A stretch of 35,144 bases of DNA. Source: Fusibacter sp. 3D3. Lineage in GTDB: Bacteria; Bacillota; Clostridia; Peptostreptococcales; Acidaminobacteraceae. How positions within the stretch are numbered: position 1 is the stretch's first letter; each line of letters begins with the position of its first letter. Below the pieces are notes generated by a model. It worked only from the letters and a program-made list of their open reading frames with translations. It was not told the origin of the DNA and made no database searches. The stretch lies in contig NZ_BDHH01000028.1 in NCBI RefSeq assembly GCF_001748365.1, positions 15,965-51,108 on the forward strand, given 5' to 3'. The translations under genes and the position numbers were made by a program. Below are positions 15,976-25,725 of this stretch, in pieces.

Positions 15976-18426
15976 CTAGTTTACTTTAAATTTTAATTTC
16001 AAATCCGCCACGGTAATCTCAATTTTTTCCAGCCCATCTATTTTGTTAAGCATTAAATCTGCAATTTCATCCTTAATCAGACGATCTACAGCACGTTTTA
16101 TAGGTCTTGCTCCATATTTTTCATCAAAATTCGTCTCTGCAATGAGCGTCGAAACAGCCGCATCGTAATCAATTTGAATGCCTTGTTCATGCATAAGCGC
16201 TTTAAAAAGCGCCAGTTCTATCTCCACAATCTTAATGATTTCTGGTAATTTAAGGGCATTAAAGACAATGATTTCATCAATCCGATTGATAAACTCTGGT
16301 TTAAAAAAGTTTTTAGCAGCCTCTCTTATCTTCTCTGCAGCAATTGATTTTGAGGTATTTTCACCAAAACCTACTGTTTTAATCGAAAGTGCTTCAACGC
16401 CAAGATTTGATGTCAATATCAAAAGTGTATTCTTAAAATCTACCTGTTTGCCCTTACCATCTTTAATCTGACCTTCGTCCATAATGGAAAGCAAAATATT
16501 GAGAACTTCAAGATCCGCTTTTTCAACTTCGTCAAAGACAACAACGCTGTAAGGCATTTTTTTTACGGCATTGGTTAAGATGCCACCTTCTTTATTGCCT
16601 TCATATCCAGGTGGCGATCCTATCAGTTTTGAAACTGAATATTTTTCCATATATTCTGACATGTCTAGCCGAATTAAATTGTTGACATCTCCATAAAAAA
16701 CAGACGCAATTGATTTTGAAAGTTCTGTTTTTCCAACACCTGTTGGCCCAACGAATAAAAATGTACCCACTGGTTTTTTTTCGTCTTTTATGCCAAGTCT
16801 CGAACGTTTCAATGCGTTCGAAACCATATTAATGGCTTGTTCTTGTCCAAGAACCTTTTCTGAGAGGCGCTTTTCTAGTGATCTGAGTTTTTCCATCTCG
16901 TGCGTTTGAAGTTTAGTCACTGGAATATTGGTCCAATCCGAGACGGCTTGTTCAATATCCGCCACAGAAATAGTGAGTTTCCTCGACTGCATCAGATGCT
17001 TTGCCTTTTCATTTTTTTCTATATGAGTTAGTATGCGTTTCTCCTCGCTCTGTAGCTTAGAAGCGTTTTCGAAATCCATATCCAGTATAGCTTCTTCTTT
17101 ATGCTCTTTGAGCAATTGCAAACGGTATTTGAGTTCATCCAAAATTTCAATAGTCTTTAGACTTTCAATCCTCTTTTTAGAACACGCCTCATCAATAATA
17201 TCGATCGCTTTATCCGGCAACCTTCTATCCGTAATATATCTTTGTGACAATCTAATGGCTGCACCAATTGCTTCATCTGAGATAATCACCTCATGATGTT
17301 TTTCATACTGGTGTTTGGTGTGCTGTAAGATTATAAAAGTTTCTTCTACGGTCGGCTCTTCAATCTTTAAGGGAATAAGCCGCCTCATCATGGCTTCATC
17401 CATTTCTATATATTTTTGAAAATCAGAATAGGTGGTAGCCCCAATCATTTGAATTTCACCAGCAGTCAACAAAGGTTTAAGCATACTAATAGCATCTAAT
17501 GATTTTTCTCCCGTGGCGCCTACACCAATTAAATTGTGAATCTCATCAAAAAAAGCAATATATTGCTTACGGTCTTTAAGCACTTCCATCAGCTCATTAA
17601 AGCGCTCTTCAAATTGGCCTCTGTACATAGTGCCAGATACTAAATGACTGATGTTAATTAAAATCACTTCTTTATCTTTTAGCCCCTCTGGAACTCTACC
17701 CGATGCAATCCGATTTGCAAGTCCATGAACAAGTGCTGTCTTGCCCACTCCAGGTTCACCTACAATACACGGATTATTCTTGGTCTTTCTACTCAATATT
17801 TGAATGAGGCGATTAATTTCTTTTTCTCGACCTACAATTTCCTGATAGGGAGAGTCTTTGGCAATTTCAGTGAGATTAATGCCCACACGATTAATAATAT
17901 TTGGCGCTTCAATATCATAAGCTTCCTCAAAATCTACTAACTTAACTTGATAATTCAGTGCTGACTTTCCTTTAATAATCTTTGTAGTATCTTTTTTAGG
18001 GACTTCCTCTAAAATATTCAATAGCATCTTTTGAACATCTAAACTTCGTGTTGTCAACACTTTATAACCAATCGCATATTTATCTTGCATGATACTCATA
18101 AGCATATGTTCTGGTAGAATTTCATCACTATTGGTCTCAAGAGAGTATTGATAACTCCTCTCTATACAGGCTTTAGCTCTAGGTGTATAATCCTCAATCC
18201 CAGTGCTGTAATCCCCTTTTCCAATTCTTTTTACAAGTTCTAGCCTTAGTTCATCAGTGGTTATTTTATAGTAATCAAATACCGTGTGCACCTTAGAATT
18301 TTTTATGCTGGATAATCCCAAAATTAAATGCTCTGTACCCACAAACCGATGTCCAAGATCCCTTGCCTCCGCAAAGGCAAAATTGATGACATCATTTGCA
18401 TTTTCATCAAAATTATATTTAAACAC
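15976..18426 (-). CDS. clpC: ATP-dependent Clp protease ATP-binding subunit ClpC
   Basis: ClpC is a hexameric AAA+ unfoldase that feeds proteins to ClpP. The gene begins at a GTG with AGGAGG 7 nt upstream and encodes 816 residues. The N-domain double Clp-N repeat (about 1-145) begins FDENANDVINFAFAEARDLG. AAA1 has Walker A GEPGVGKTALVHG. A coiled middle segment includes a UVR-like stretch (DMDFENASKLQSEEKRIL), which in other ClpC proteins binds adaptors such as McsB or MecA. AAA2 has GPTGVGKTELSKS and the ClpP-binding region follows. Unlike many Firmicutes it is not preceded by ctsR, mcsA and mcsB; a terminator and an EF-G paralogue lie upstream. Confidence 0.95.
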   Translation of the reverse strand: MFKYNFDENANDVINFAFAEARDLGHRFVGTEHLILGLSSIKNSKVHTVFDYYKITTDELRLELVKRIGKGDYSTGIEDYTPRAKACIERSYQYSLETNSDEILPEHMLMSIMQDKYAIGYKVLTTRSLDVQKMLLNILEEVPKKDTTKIIKGKSALNYQVKLVDFEEAYDIEAPNIINRVGINLTEIAKDSPYQEIVGREKEINRLIQILSRKTKNNPCIVGEPGVGKTALVHGLANRIASGRVPEGLKDKEVILINISHLVSGTMYRGQFEERFNELMEVLKDRKQYIAFFDEIHNLIGVGATGEKSLDAISMLKPLLTAGEIQMIGATTYSDFQKYIEMDEAMMRRLIPLKIEEPTVEETFIILQHTKHQYEKHHEVIISDEAIGAAIRLSQRYITDRRLPDKAIDIIDEACSKKRIESLKTIEILDELKYRLQLLKEHKEEAILDMDFENASKLQSEEKRILTHIEKNEKAKHLMQSRKLTISVADIEQAVSDWTNIPVTKLQTHEMEKLRSLEKRLSEKVLGQEQAINMVSNALKRSRLGIKDEKKPVGTFLFVGPTGVGKTELSKSIASVFYGDVNNLIRLDMSEYMEKYSVSKLIGSPPGYEGNKEGGILTNAVKKMPYSVVVFDEVEKADLEVLNILLSIMDEGQIKDGKGKQVDFKNTLLILTSNLGVEALSIKTVGFGENTSKSIAAEKIREAAKNFFKPEFINRIDEIIVFNALKLPEIIKIVEIELALFKALMHEQGIQIDYDAAVSTLIAETNFDEKYGARPIKRAVDRLIKDEIADLMLNKIDGLEKIEITVADLKLKFKVN

Positions 18427-18511
18427 CAGTGGCCTCCTGTTCTAATTGTAGTACTTCATAAGCGTACAATTCACTAATACTAGTTTATCATTCATTTAGC
18501 ATTCTGAAAAC

Positions 18512-18561
18512 AAAGAATCACTCCAATCGGGATCTTATCAATCCAATTCGAGTGATTCTTT
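18512..18561 (-). terminator. Terminator between the EF-G-like gene and clpC
   Basis: AAAGAATCACTC (18512-18523) and GAGTGATTCTTT (18550-18561) form a perfect 12-bp stem with a loop that can itself pair (ATTGGATTG-type segments). On the minus strand it is followed by a short T-rich stretch; on the plus strand by TTTT as well. It separates two units transcribed in the same direction. Confidence 0.75.
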
Positions 18562-18653
18562 TCATAAATAATACGGTCAAAACTTTGTAGTACTTTTTTT
18601 AAATTTCCCTTATCCTATTTCTCTCTATGCGTCCACATCTTAAATGTGATCCT

Positions 18654-20732
18654 TTACTTTTCATGATCTTTTTTGGACTGTTCTATGACTTTAACCGCAA
18701 TTTGCATCGGCACTTCTTCATAGCGATCCACCTTCATACTGAACCAGCCTCTGGCTTGAGTCATAGATCTTAAATCCGTTGCATATATGAACATTTCAGA
18801 CTGTGGCGCCTCAGCAATTACTTTCTGATAGCCCATTTCATCTTGTTCCATACCTAAGATTCTGCCACGTCTTCTATTCATATCTCCCATGATATCTCCC
18901 ATGAATTCATCAGGCACATAGATTTCAACATGCATCATGGGTTCTAATAAAACAGGTTGCGCCATTTCCATACCCTTTTTAAAGGCTTGATGTGCTGCTA
19001 ACTTAAATGCCATTTCGGATGAATCCACTGGATGATATGAGCCATCTAGTAGTGTTGCCTTTAAATTTACCACTGGGAATCCTGCTAGAATACCTTTCTC
19101 GCAAGACTCTTGAAGTCCCTTTTCTACAGCTGGAATATATTGACGCGGCACTGATCCACCAAATATTTTCTCTTCAAATACAAAAGGCTCACTTGTCGGC
19201 TCAAATTTTACGTGAATATCTCCAAACTGTCCAGCACCACCTGATTGTTTTTTATGTTTACCTTGAACTGTTGCAACACCTTTAATGGCTTCTCTATAAG
19301 CCACTTTTGGATCTTCCAAGACCACTTCCACACTGAAGATATTCTTGAGCTTACTTGTGATCACCTGAATTTGCATGGTTCCTTGACCACCAATAAGGGT
19401 TTGTTTCGTCTCTATGTTGCGTTCAATACAAAAAGAAGGGTCTTCATCAATTAAGCGATGAAGCGATGCATTAATTTTCTCTTCATCTCCTTTGGACTTA
19501 GGTTCAACGGCTAAGAAAAGGGCCGGCTTAGGTAAATTAATACCTGCATACTTAATCGGGTGGTCTTTCTCACACAGAGTATCGCCAGTCTCTGTATATT
19601 GAAGTTTTGCTGTGGCACCAATATCACCTGCAACAACACGATCACATTCGAGTTGTTCCTTTCCTCTCAACAAGAATAAAGAACCAATCTTTTCTTTTTC
19701 ATCTTTGTTCGCATTTAAAACTTCTATGTCTTTTTTCATGACGCCAGAATACACTTTAAAAATAGAAATTTTACCCACAAAAGGATCCACCATTGTTTTG
19801 AAAACAAGCGCCGATAGCGGATCTTCATCAGATACTTTTCTTTCAATTTCTGCTTCAGTGTTTGGTTCAACCCCTTTGTAAACACCTTCTTTTATCTCCA
19901 TTGGTGTTGGCATATAATCAAAGATCATATTCATAAGGGTATGAATACCAATGCGCTTTTCAGCACTTCCCACGAGTACAGGTACAATTTCACCAGAGAT
20001 TACACCCTTCCTAAGACCCTCGTGAATTTCCGCCGTTGTAAAGGCTTCGCCTTCAAAATATTTCATCATAAGCTCTTCATCGCTTTCGGCCACGGCTTCG
20101 ATGAGCATATCCCTAATGGGCTTTACTCGAGGCAGCATGTCTTCTGGAATAGGAGCATCTACGCATTCTGTTCCATTAAATACCCTGCCAATTTCATCGA
20201 CCACATTGACAAAGCCATTAAAATCAACACCATCTCCTATTGGAATACAAAATGGCGCTATTTTTTTACCAAATGTATCTTTTAACTCTTTAATCAATTT
20301 AACATACGAAACATTCTCTTTATCCATTTTATTGATAAAAATAATCTTGGGCATTTCTCTCTTTTCAGTAAAATTCCATGCCTTCTCTGTGCCTACTTCT
20401 ATTCCTGATAATGCGTCAATCAGAATAACGGCTCCTCCCGAAACCCTTAGGGCACTAAATACATCTCCTACAAAATCAAAATAACCTGGTGTATCTAAAA
20501 AATTATATTTATGATCCTGCCATTCAATCGGAACCACAGATGCCCCAATACTGAACTTTCGGTTAATTTCTTCTTTATCATAATCTGAAACGGTATTGCC
20601 ATCGTCAACCTTTCCCATTCTCTTTGTGACTTTAGTTGTATAAAGTAATGATTCAGTTAAAGTTGTTTTTCCACTTCCCCCGTGTCCTAAAAATGCAACA
20701 TTTCTAATTTTGTCCACCGTGTAATTCTTCAT
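18654..20732 (-). CDS. EF-G paralogue (FusA2-type translational GTPase)
   Basis: This 692-residue protein has the five-domain layout of elongation factor G: a G domain with P-loop GHGGSGKTTL (16-25), G3 LDTPGYFDF and G4 FINKMDKE, followed by domains II-V ending in the EF-G C-terminal fold (LRSMTQARGWFSMKVDRYEEVP). It differs from canonical EF-G in the P-loop (GHGGSGKTT instead of GHIDAGKTT) and in switch I, which reads DYDKEEINRKFSIGAS rather than an ERGITI block. These differences and its location away from the str operon place it with the second EF-G group common in Clostridia. Whether it acts in translocation, recycling or ribosome rescue cannot be told from sequence. Confidence 0.85.
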   Translation of the reverse strand: MKNYTVDKIRNVAFLGHGGSGKTTLTESLLYTTKVTKRMGKVDDGNTVSDYDKEEINRKFSIGASVVPIEWQDHKYNFLDTPGYFDFVGDVFSALRVSGGAVILIDALSGIEVGTEKAWNFTEKREMPKIIFINKMDKENVSYVKLIKELKDTFGKKIAPFCIPIGDGVDFNGFVNVVDEIGRVFNGTECVDAPIPEDMLPRVKPIRDMLIEAVAESDEELMMKYFEGEAFTTAEIHEGLRKGVISGEIVPVLVGSAEKRIGIHTLMNMIFDYMPTPMEIKEGVYKGVEPNTEAEIERKVSDEDPLSALVFKTMVDPFVGKISIFKVYSGVMKKDIEVLNANKDEKEKIGSLFLLRGKEQLECDRVVAGDIGATAKLQYTETGDTLCEKDHPIKYAGINLPKPALFLAVEPKSKGDEEKINASLHRLIDEDPSFCIERNIETKQTLIGGQGTMQIQVITSKLKNIFSVEVVLEDPKVAYREAIKGVATVQGKHKKQSGGAGQFGDIHVKFEPTSEPFVFEEKIFGGSVPRQYIPAVEKGLQESCEKGILAGFPVVNLKATLLDGSYHPVDSSEMAFKLAAHQAFKKGMEMAQPVLLEPMMHVEIYVPDEFMGDIMGDMNRRRGRILGMEQDEMGYQKVIAEAPQSEMFIYATDLRSMTQARGWFSMKVDRYEEVPMQIAVKVIEQSKKDHEK

Positions 20733-20823
20733 AATAATCTTTCTCCTCTCATTATGCAGATTTATTCGAATTTTCGCATTATTTGTAATATTCTATAAAC
20801 TTTCAAAAACTCCTTCTCTGAAT

Positions 20824-20871
20824 AAAAAAAAAGTCTCAAAATATACAAAAGTTTATTTTGAGACTTTTTTT
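20824..20871 (-). terminator. Terminator after the Nif3-family gene
   Basis: AAGTCTCAAAATA (20831-20843) and TATTTTGAGACTT (20854-20866) form a 13-bp perfect stem with a 10-nt loop. A and T tracts flank both sides, so it is effectively bidirectional; on the minus strand it follows the gene ending at 20898. Confidence 0.88.
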
Positions 20872-20897
20872 GAATTGCACCAGTAATCCTATAGGAT

Positions 20898-21716
20898 TTA
20901 CAAAATTCCAGACATTTTAGTGACTTCAAGACCTTTTTCTTGCCAAGCACTTATGATGGCGTTAAGACCAATAGAGTCACTTGGCATATGCCCTGCTACG
21001 ATTATATTGCCGATATTTTGCTCCATTACCGCCTTAATCACATCTTCAGGCGCATGCATTGCAACAATTGTACCCACTCCAGCATCGAAGTACGCTTTAT
21101 AAACGTCAGCCCCTCCATTTGTACCACCAGCAAAGAGCACCGCAATTTTACCCGCATAATCTTTGGCGGAACCACATCTGATGATCGGTGATGCCAAAGC
21201 ATTTTTATAGATATTAAGTTCATTCAATGCCGCTATGACATCCTCTAATGTTTTTTTATTTTGGCTCTCAAATTTATCGTTTAAATACTTCTGAATAAAT
21301 CTTTCACCGATGATATCCGCGGGCATGTGAATGTTCATAAACGGCATATCTGCCAACTTTGCAAACGAGGAAACGCGATCATAGTTGCCCACGTGATTGG
21401 ATATACTCACGGCGTTAATTTTTTTACTCAGTGCTTTTTGAGCTCTATTTATTGGAACTCCAAATTCGACCATCTTATCGATCTGACGGTCCATAACCTT
21501 ATGAAAATCAATCAATGACAAATCGGCCTTTGGATGATGGCTTACCACAAGATCATAACCAAGCTCCTTGGCAAGTAAAATTTCAGGATTCTCCATATCT
21601 ATTCCAATGAGCACTTTCTGGATAGAATCTCCCTCAACATTGATCGATGTGTCACAAGGCATTTCTGAAAGTCCTGCCAATTTTAAAGCGATTTGCATAA
21701 TTTCCTTTGTAGTCAT
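20898..21716 (-). CDS. Nif3/YqfO-like protein (DUF34, dinuclear metal fold)
   Basis: This 272-residue protein belongs to the Nif3-like family, a toroidal hexamer holding two metal ions. The metal-binding segments are seen as DLVVSHHPKADL (about residues 55-66) and VAGHMPSDSIGLN near the C-terminus. It lacks the central PII-like insertion found in longer Bacillus YqfO proteins, so it is the short form. The molecular role of the family is unsettled; a label of GTP cyclohydrolase type 2 exists in databases but should not be taken as proven here. It sits about 110 bp after the ribonucleotide reductase gene and ends at a strong terminator. Confidence 0.85.
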   Translation of the reverse strand: MTTKEIMQIALKLAGLSEMPCDTSINVEGDSIQKVLIGIDMENPEILLAKELGYDLVVSHHPKADLSLIDFHKVMDRQIDKMVEFGVPINRAQKALSKKINAVSISNHVGNYDRVSSFAKLADMPFMNIHMPADIIGERFIQKYLNDKFESQNKKTLEDVIAALNELNIYKNALASPIIRCGSAKDYAGKIAVLFAGGTNGGADVYKAYFDAGVGTIVAMHAPEDVIKAVMEQNIGNIIVAGHMPSDSIGLNAIISAWQEKGLEVTKMSGIL

Positions 21717-21829
21717 TTGATAGCCTCCTCTACTTCCTAAACTAACTCTATGATACTACTATTTTATGCGTTTTAGGGGGAAAGTAATCAAATAATTTAG
21801 TGTTCCTAATTACTTTTTTGTAAGATTTA

Positions 21830-24178
21830 TTATCTTACAGGGCATGCACCTGTTTCACAGCCGTCTGACCCAATATCAAAGCTTATTTCTTCTTTTTCAT
21901 ATTTAGTAATCAACGATGGTCTAAACGGTTTCATTTCTGCAACGCGTTTATGATATTCCTCTTCTTCGATTGACTCATAAGGCAACATTTGATAGAAACT
22001 GTCATCAAGAGGTAAGAAAGACAATGCCACTGTATCATCCCAATTTTCGTAAACCCACTCTTCAACCTGTTCCCACTCTTCTGGTCTTACGTGAACCGTG
22101 ATTGAACAATTATGATCCACATAGTTTTCCATAAATAATTTATAGTTTTCAAGTTGATCAAGAGCAGTCACATCATACTTAGTTTTACCATATGGTGCTT
22201 TAACAGGAAATTCTACGACTTTTGTTGTACAGGTTTCCCATTCTTGGCCTACCTCTGGGAATACCGGATATCCAAGTTCTTCACAAACCTTAACGAGTGG
22301 ATCGTGTGCATTTATTCTAACGCGTCTAATAAAATAAGGTGAATGAGAGTAGTGAACGCCACTCGATACACTTGGAAGTTGTGATAATGTGCCTTCTGGC
22401 TTGACAGTGGTCACTAGAATCGGTGCACTTGCGCCAAGTTCTGCTGCATAGACTTCCGCTTCTTTCTGAGCAGCATCTCTTAATTGTCTAAGAACAGTTG
22501 CTTGTTCTGTTTTTGACATAGCGGTTGCATTTACCATATCTTGCCACCCTGTGAGTGAGCATCCTAATAGCTTATCTCTCTGCTGAACGTTATTCCAAAG
22601 TGGTAATTCAAGTTCTACACAAGTCATTCTGTAACTTGATCGCGCTGACAAGCGCTGTGCTTTTAATAAACCCTTAATATCCAATTTGTCATTTTCTACA
22701 AAGGCAAAAACATTGATCGTTGTCAGATTGCAAAGACCTTTACTATCTAATAAAATCTCCCCACATGGATTGACCCCATTGAAATTGGGTCTTCTCTTCG
22801 CACCCGCAACTTCGTTAACCCAACCTGGTTCACCAGAATATCTCATTTTTTCAAGTTGCCACTTAATCATTTCTCTGCTTGGCTTTTCACGATAATAAAT
22901 GGAGTTGTTACTCATTTGTCTATGAAGAATTTCTTCATTTACAACCCACTTACCCTCTTCCATGGTGTACAAATTGGATTTAGCTTCGATGCACTCTTTA
23001 TCATCTGCATCCACTAAAACAATTTCAGCCGTTCTTCTTACACCCCCAACGACTACGTTTTCACCAATCACATTTGCGATATCTAAGCAATCAATAGGTC
23101 TGAGTTTCACTGTTTTAGTCTCGTGTAGGAGTCCTAATTTTTTAATAACACGGTCTATCTTATGGAACATATTTTTAAGACTGGTGTGCCCGCTTGCTGT
23201 GCCCCCAAATGTCTTTAATTTTTCACCTTTTGGTCTTACATGATCATAATCAATAATAATCGTTTTAATATTTCTATATTCGTTCGTATGAATTAATTTT
23301 AAGAAGAAATCTAAAGATTGTACCCAACCTTCTTTTGAATCTCCTATAGTGATCTTAACTGTGTTATTGTAGAAAAATTCCATGCTTGTATTATCTTCGC
23401 GCTCTGATCTTGGTAGCGGGGTATAATCTTTATGAACCACTTCAAAATCCGTTCTCACTTTAGGTAATAGTGCAACATCTTCTTTTAGAATTCTGACACC
23501 GACACCTGAGCCAATCATCAATAGGTAAAAGACATCCTTGAAGGCATCAAACGAATTGATAATTTGAAAACTACAATTATAATTCGCCATTGGATAATGT
23601 TTTGCAACTGGTGTCCCCCCTACCCAGAAAGTTCTTCCTGATAAAAATTGTCTCAAATAAAATATATTATCAAACAATTCCTCTGCTTCAGAGCGATTGG
23701 TTTCAGTAATATTGCAGTTGTATTCAACAGCGCGTCTTACGGTTTCCCACCAGTATTCTCTTCTCTTTTCATCTGGTAGCCACCTCGAATAAGTACGATA
23801 ATAGACAAAATCACCGAGCTGCTCCATAGGCGAATTCATATGCTTGTATTTACTGATAAAATCATCTGTTAAGAGTCGGTGGTCTTCCTTTTTTCTCGAA
23901 GTTCTTGTTTTATCCTTCTCATTTCGATAAATGATGTATTTTTTTGCCGCATCTTTTCGAGGACTCTCCATGAGCAGATCTTCAACGAGATCTTGTATCT
24001 CATCAACAGAGATCGGAAGTTCTCTACCACCAGACGCTTCTAAAATGACATCTCCAATAGAGACACAAAGTGATTCATCTATACCCTCAGTCGTTTCCAA
24101 CATTGCTTTCTCAATTGCTCTTACGATTTTACTGATTTCAAAATCGACGATAGTCCCATCTCTTTTTACTACTTTCAT
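21830..24178 (-). CDS. nrdJ: Adenosylcobalamin-dependent (class II) ribonucleoside-triphosphate reductase
   Basis: This enzyme reduces ribonucleotides to deoxyribonucleotides with a radical made from coenzyme B12, with or without oxygen. The start at 24178 gives 782 residues beginning MKVVKRDGTIVDFEISKI, an ATP-cone domain; GGGAGAG lies 7 nt upstream, whereas an ATG 24 bp earlier has none. The thiyl-radical cysteine is in the GVNPCGEILL loop. The C-terminus GCETGACPVR has the paired redox cysteines (C-x4-C) characteristic of monomeric RTPR of the Lactobacillus leichmannii type. The catalytic barrel lies between. No B12 riboswitch was recognised in the short upstream gap. Confidence 0.95.
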   Translation of the reverse strand: MKVVKRDGTIVDFEISKIVRAIEKAMLETTEGIDESLCVSIGDVILEASGGRELPISVDEIQDLVEDLLMESPRKDAAKKYIIYRNEKDKTRTSRKKEDHRLLTDDFISKYKHMNSPMEQLGDFVYYRTYSRWLPDEKRREYWWETVRRAVEYNCNITETNRSEAEELFDNIFYLRQFLSGRTFWVGGTPVAKHYPMANYNCSFQIINSFDAFKDVFYLLMIGSGVGVRILKEDVALLPKVRTDFEVVHKDYTPLPRSEREDNTSMEFFYNNTVKITIGDSKEGWVQSLDFFLKLIHTNEYRNIKTIIIDYDHVRPKGEKLKTFGGTASGHTSLKNMFHKIDRVIKKLGLLHETKTVKLRPIDCLDIANVIGENVVVGGVRRTAEIVLVDADDKECIEAKSNLYTMEEGKWVVNEEILHRQMSNNSIYYREKPSREMIKWQLEKMRYSGEPGWVNEVAGAKRRPNFNGVNPCGEILLDSKGLCNLTTINVFAFVENDKLDIKGLLKAQRLSARSSYRMTCVELELPLWNNVQQRDKLLGCSLTGWQDMVNATAMSKTEQATVLRQLRDAAQKEAEVYAAELGASAPILVTTVKPEGTLSQLPSVSSGVHYSHSPYFIRRVRINAHDPLVKVCEELGYPVFPEVGQEWETCTTKVVEFPVKAPYGKTKYDVTALDQLENYKLFMENYVDHNCSITVHVRPEEWEQVEEWVYENWDDTVALSFLPLDDSFYQMLPYESIEEEEYHKRVAEMKPFRPSLITKYEKEEISFDIGSDGCETGACPVR

Positions 24179-24284
24179 AGGTCTTCTCTCCCACCATTTC
24201 ACAATATTTAGTATTTTTATTTGTCACTAACACTATATATTGTACCATCAGATATTTACACTGTAAACATAGAACATCAAAAAA

Positions 24285-24311
24285 ACACAAAAAAACGGAC
24301 CATACGATCCG
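24285..24311 (-). terminator. Terminator after pgi (end of the glucan operon)
   Basis: On the minus strand CGGATC-GTAT-GGTCCG forms a 6-bp stem (one G-T pair) with a 4-nt loop, followed by a run of seven T residues and another seven shortly after. It ends the operon that begins with the lacI-type gene. Confidence 0.8.
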
Positions 24312-24357
24312 CTTTTCGTTTTAATTTTTATGCTTTTCAAATCGTCTGATCACGTTT

Positions 24358-25659
24358 TTATTTTTTACCGAGTAGTCTAAACATGTTCTTTTTGTATGCT
24401 TCCACACCAGGTTGATCAAAAGGGTTTACACCTAAAACATACCCACTAATCCCACATGCTTTCATAAAGAAATAAAGTAGTTTTCCAAAGTGGTAAGCAT
24501 CTTTTTTAGGAATTGTCACCACTAGATTGGGAACATTCCCATCTATATGTGCCTCTAAAGTCCCTTTAAAAGCATTTTCATTGACATAGCTCATCGTTTT
24601 ACCCGCAAGGTAATTAAGACCGTCTAAATCTTGATCTTCTAACTGAAGTACGAGGTCCTTTTCAACAGATTCTACTCTGACAACTGTCTCAAACATAATT
24701 CTTGGTCCATCTTGAATCATCTGTCCCATTGAATGAAGGTCCGTTGTATTGTTCATTTTTGTTGGAAATAAACCCTTGCCGTCCTTGCCTTCACTCTCGC
24801 CGTAGAGTTGCATCCACCATTCTGCTAAAAATGCCATAGAAGGCTCATAATTGACCAATACTTCAATTGATTTTCCTTTATTATAGAGCACATTTCTCAT
24901 GAGCGCATATTGATAACACGGATTTTCATCTATATTCGTTATTGAAAATTCTGTCTCGCCCTCTTTTGCACCTTGCATTAAGGCATCGATATCGATACCA
25001 GCCACAGCTATTGGTAAAAGACCGACTGGTGTGATTACTGAAAATCGGCCCCCTACATCGGCAGGAATGATAAAAGATTCATAACCCTCTTCGTTTGCAA
25101 GTGTTTTAAGCGCGCCTTTTTCTGCATCGGTGGTTGCAAAAATTCTTTCCTTTGAAGCTTCCTTACCATATTTTGCTTCTAACGCCTTCTTTAAAATTCT
25201 AAAAGCAATGGCGGGTTCTGTGGTCGTTCCAGACTTTGAAATGACATTAAGGCAAACCTCTTGAGATTCAATAATTTCTAATAGATCTGTCAGGTAAGTC
25301 CCACTAATGTGATTGCCAGCAAAATAAATCTTTGCACCTTTTCTCTTTTCTTTTGGTAATTCATTGTAGAAACTATGAGATAAGGCATCAATTACTGTTT
25401 TAGCGCCCAGATACGATCCGCCGATACCAATAACAATTAAAACATCCGCTTGATCATTGATTTTTTTTGCAGCTTTTTTGATGCGTTCAAATTCGGCTTG
25501 ATCATAACGTGAAGGATAATGCAACCAACCCACAAAATCATTTCCAGGACCTTTTTCACTATGCAAAAGCTCATGTGCTGCCAGTATTTGCGGCTTAAAG
25601 TATTCATATTCATGTGTGTTTGTTAAACTATTCGAATAGTCAAATTTAATTTTACTCAT
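24358..25659 (-). CDS. pgi: Glucose-6-phosphate isomerase
   Basis: This enzyme interconverts glucose-6-phosphate and fructose-6-phosphate. The ATG at 25659 gives 433 residues, with GGAG 8 nt upstream; the longer frame upstream adds 20 unrelated residues that run into the glucokinase stop. Visible are the sugar-phosphate-binding loop [13 protein letters not shown], the [14 protein letters not shown] motif (SIS fold), [12 protein letters not shown], and the catalytic region [18 protein letters not shown]. Length and motifs fit the shorter bacterial type. It is the last gene of the glucan operon and starts about 65 bp after glcK, where it passes glucokinase product into glycolysis. Confidence 0.95.
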   Translation of the reverse strand: MSKIKFDYSNSLTNTHEYEYFKPQILAAHELLHSEKGPGNDFVGWLHYPSRYDQAEFERIKKAAKKINDQADVLIVIGIGGSYLGAKTVIDALSHSFYNELPKEKRKGAKIYFAGNHISGTYLTDLLEIIESQEVCLNVISKSGTTTEPAIAFRILKKALEAKYGKEASKERIFATTDAEKGALKTLANEEGYESFIIPADVGGRFSVITPVGLLPIAVAGIDIDALMQGAKEGETEFSITNIDENPCYQYALMRNVLYNKGKSIEVLVNYEPSMAFLAEWWMQLYGESEGKDGKGLFPTKMNNTTDLHSMGQMIQDGPRIMFETVVRVESVEKDLVLQLEDQDLDGLNYLAGKTMSYVNENAFKGTLEAHIDGNVPNLVVTIPKKDAYHFGKLLYFFMKACGISGYVLGVNPFDQPGVEAYKKNMFRLLGKK

Positions 25660-25725
25660 GCTCTCATCTCCATTTTTAGGCATACATTTTTTTGATTTAC
25701 TTAGGTGTACTGCAGTCATTACAGT

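Noticed and set aside
18575-18581. CtsR operator (GGTCAAA) before clpC
   Set aside because: Only a single heptamer is present; CtsR needs two tandem heptamers 3 bp apart, and no ctsR gene is seen in the window.
21821-21839. Terminator at the end of nrdJ (GTAAGAT/ATCTTAC hairpin)
   Set aside because: On the minus strand the hairpin is followed by A residues rather than T residues, and it overlaps the coding end; it is not a convincing intrinsic terminator.
24203-24284. Adenosylcobalamin riboswitch upstream of nrdJ
   Set aside because: The gap is too short (under 100 bp to the pgi terminator) and has no recognisable B12-box sequence.
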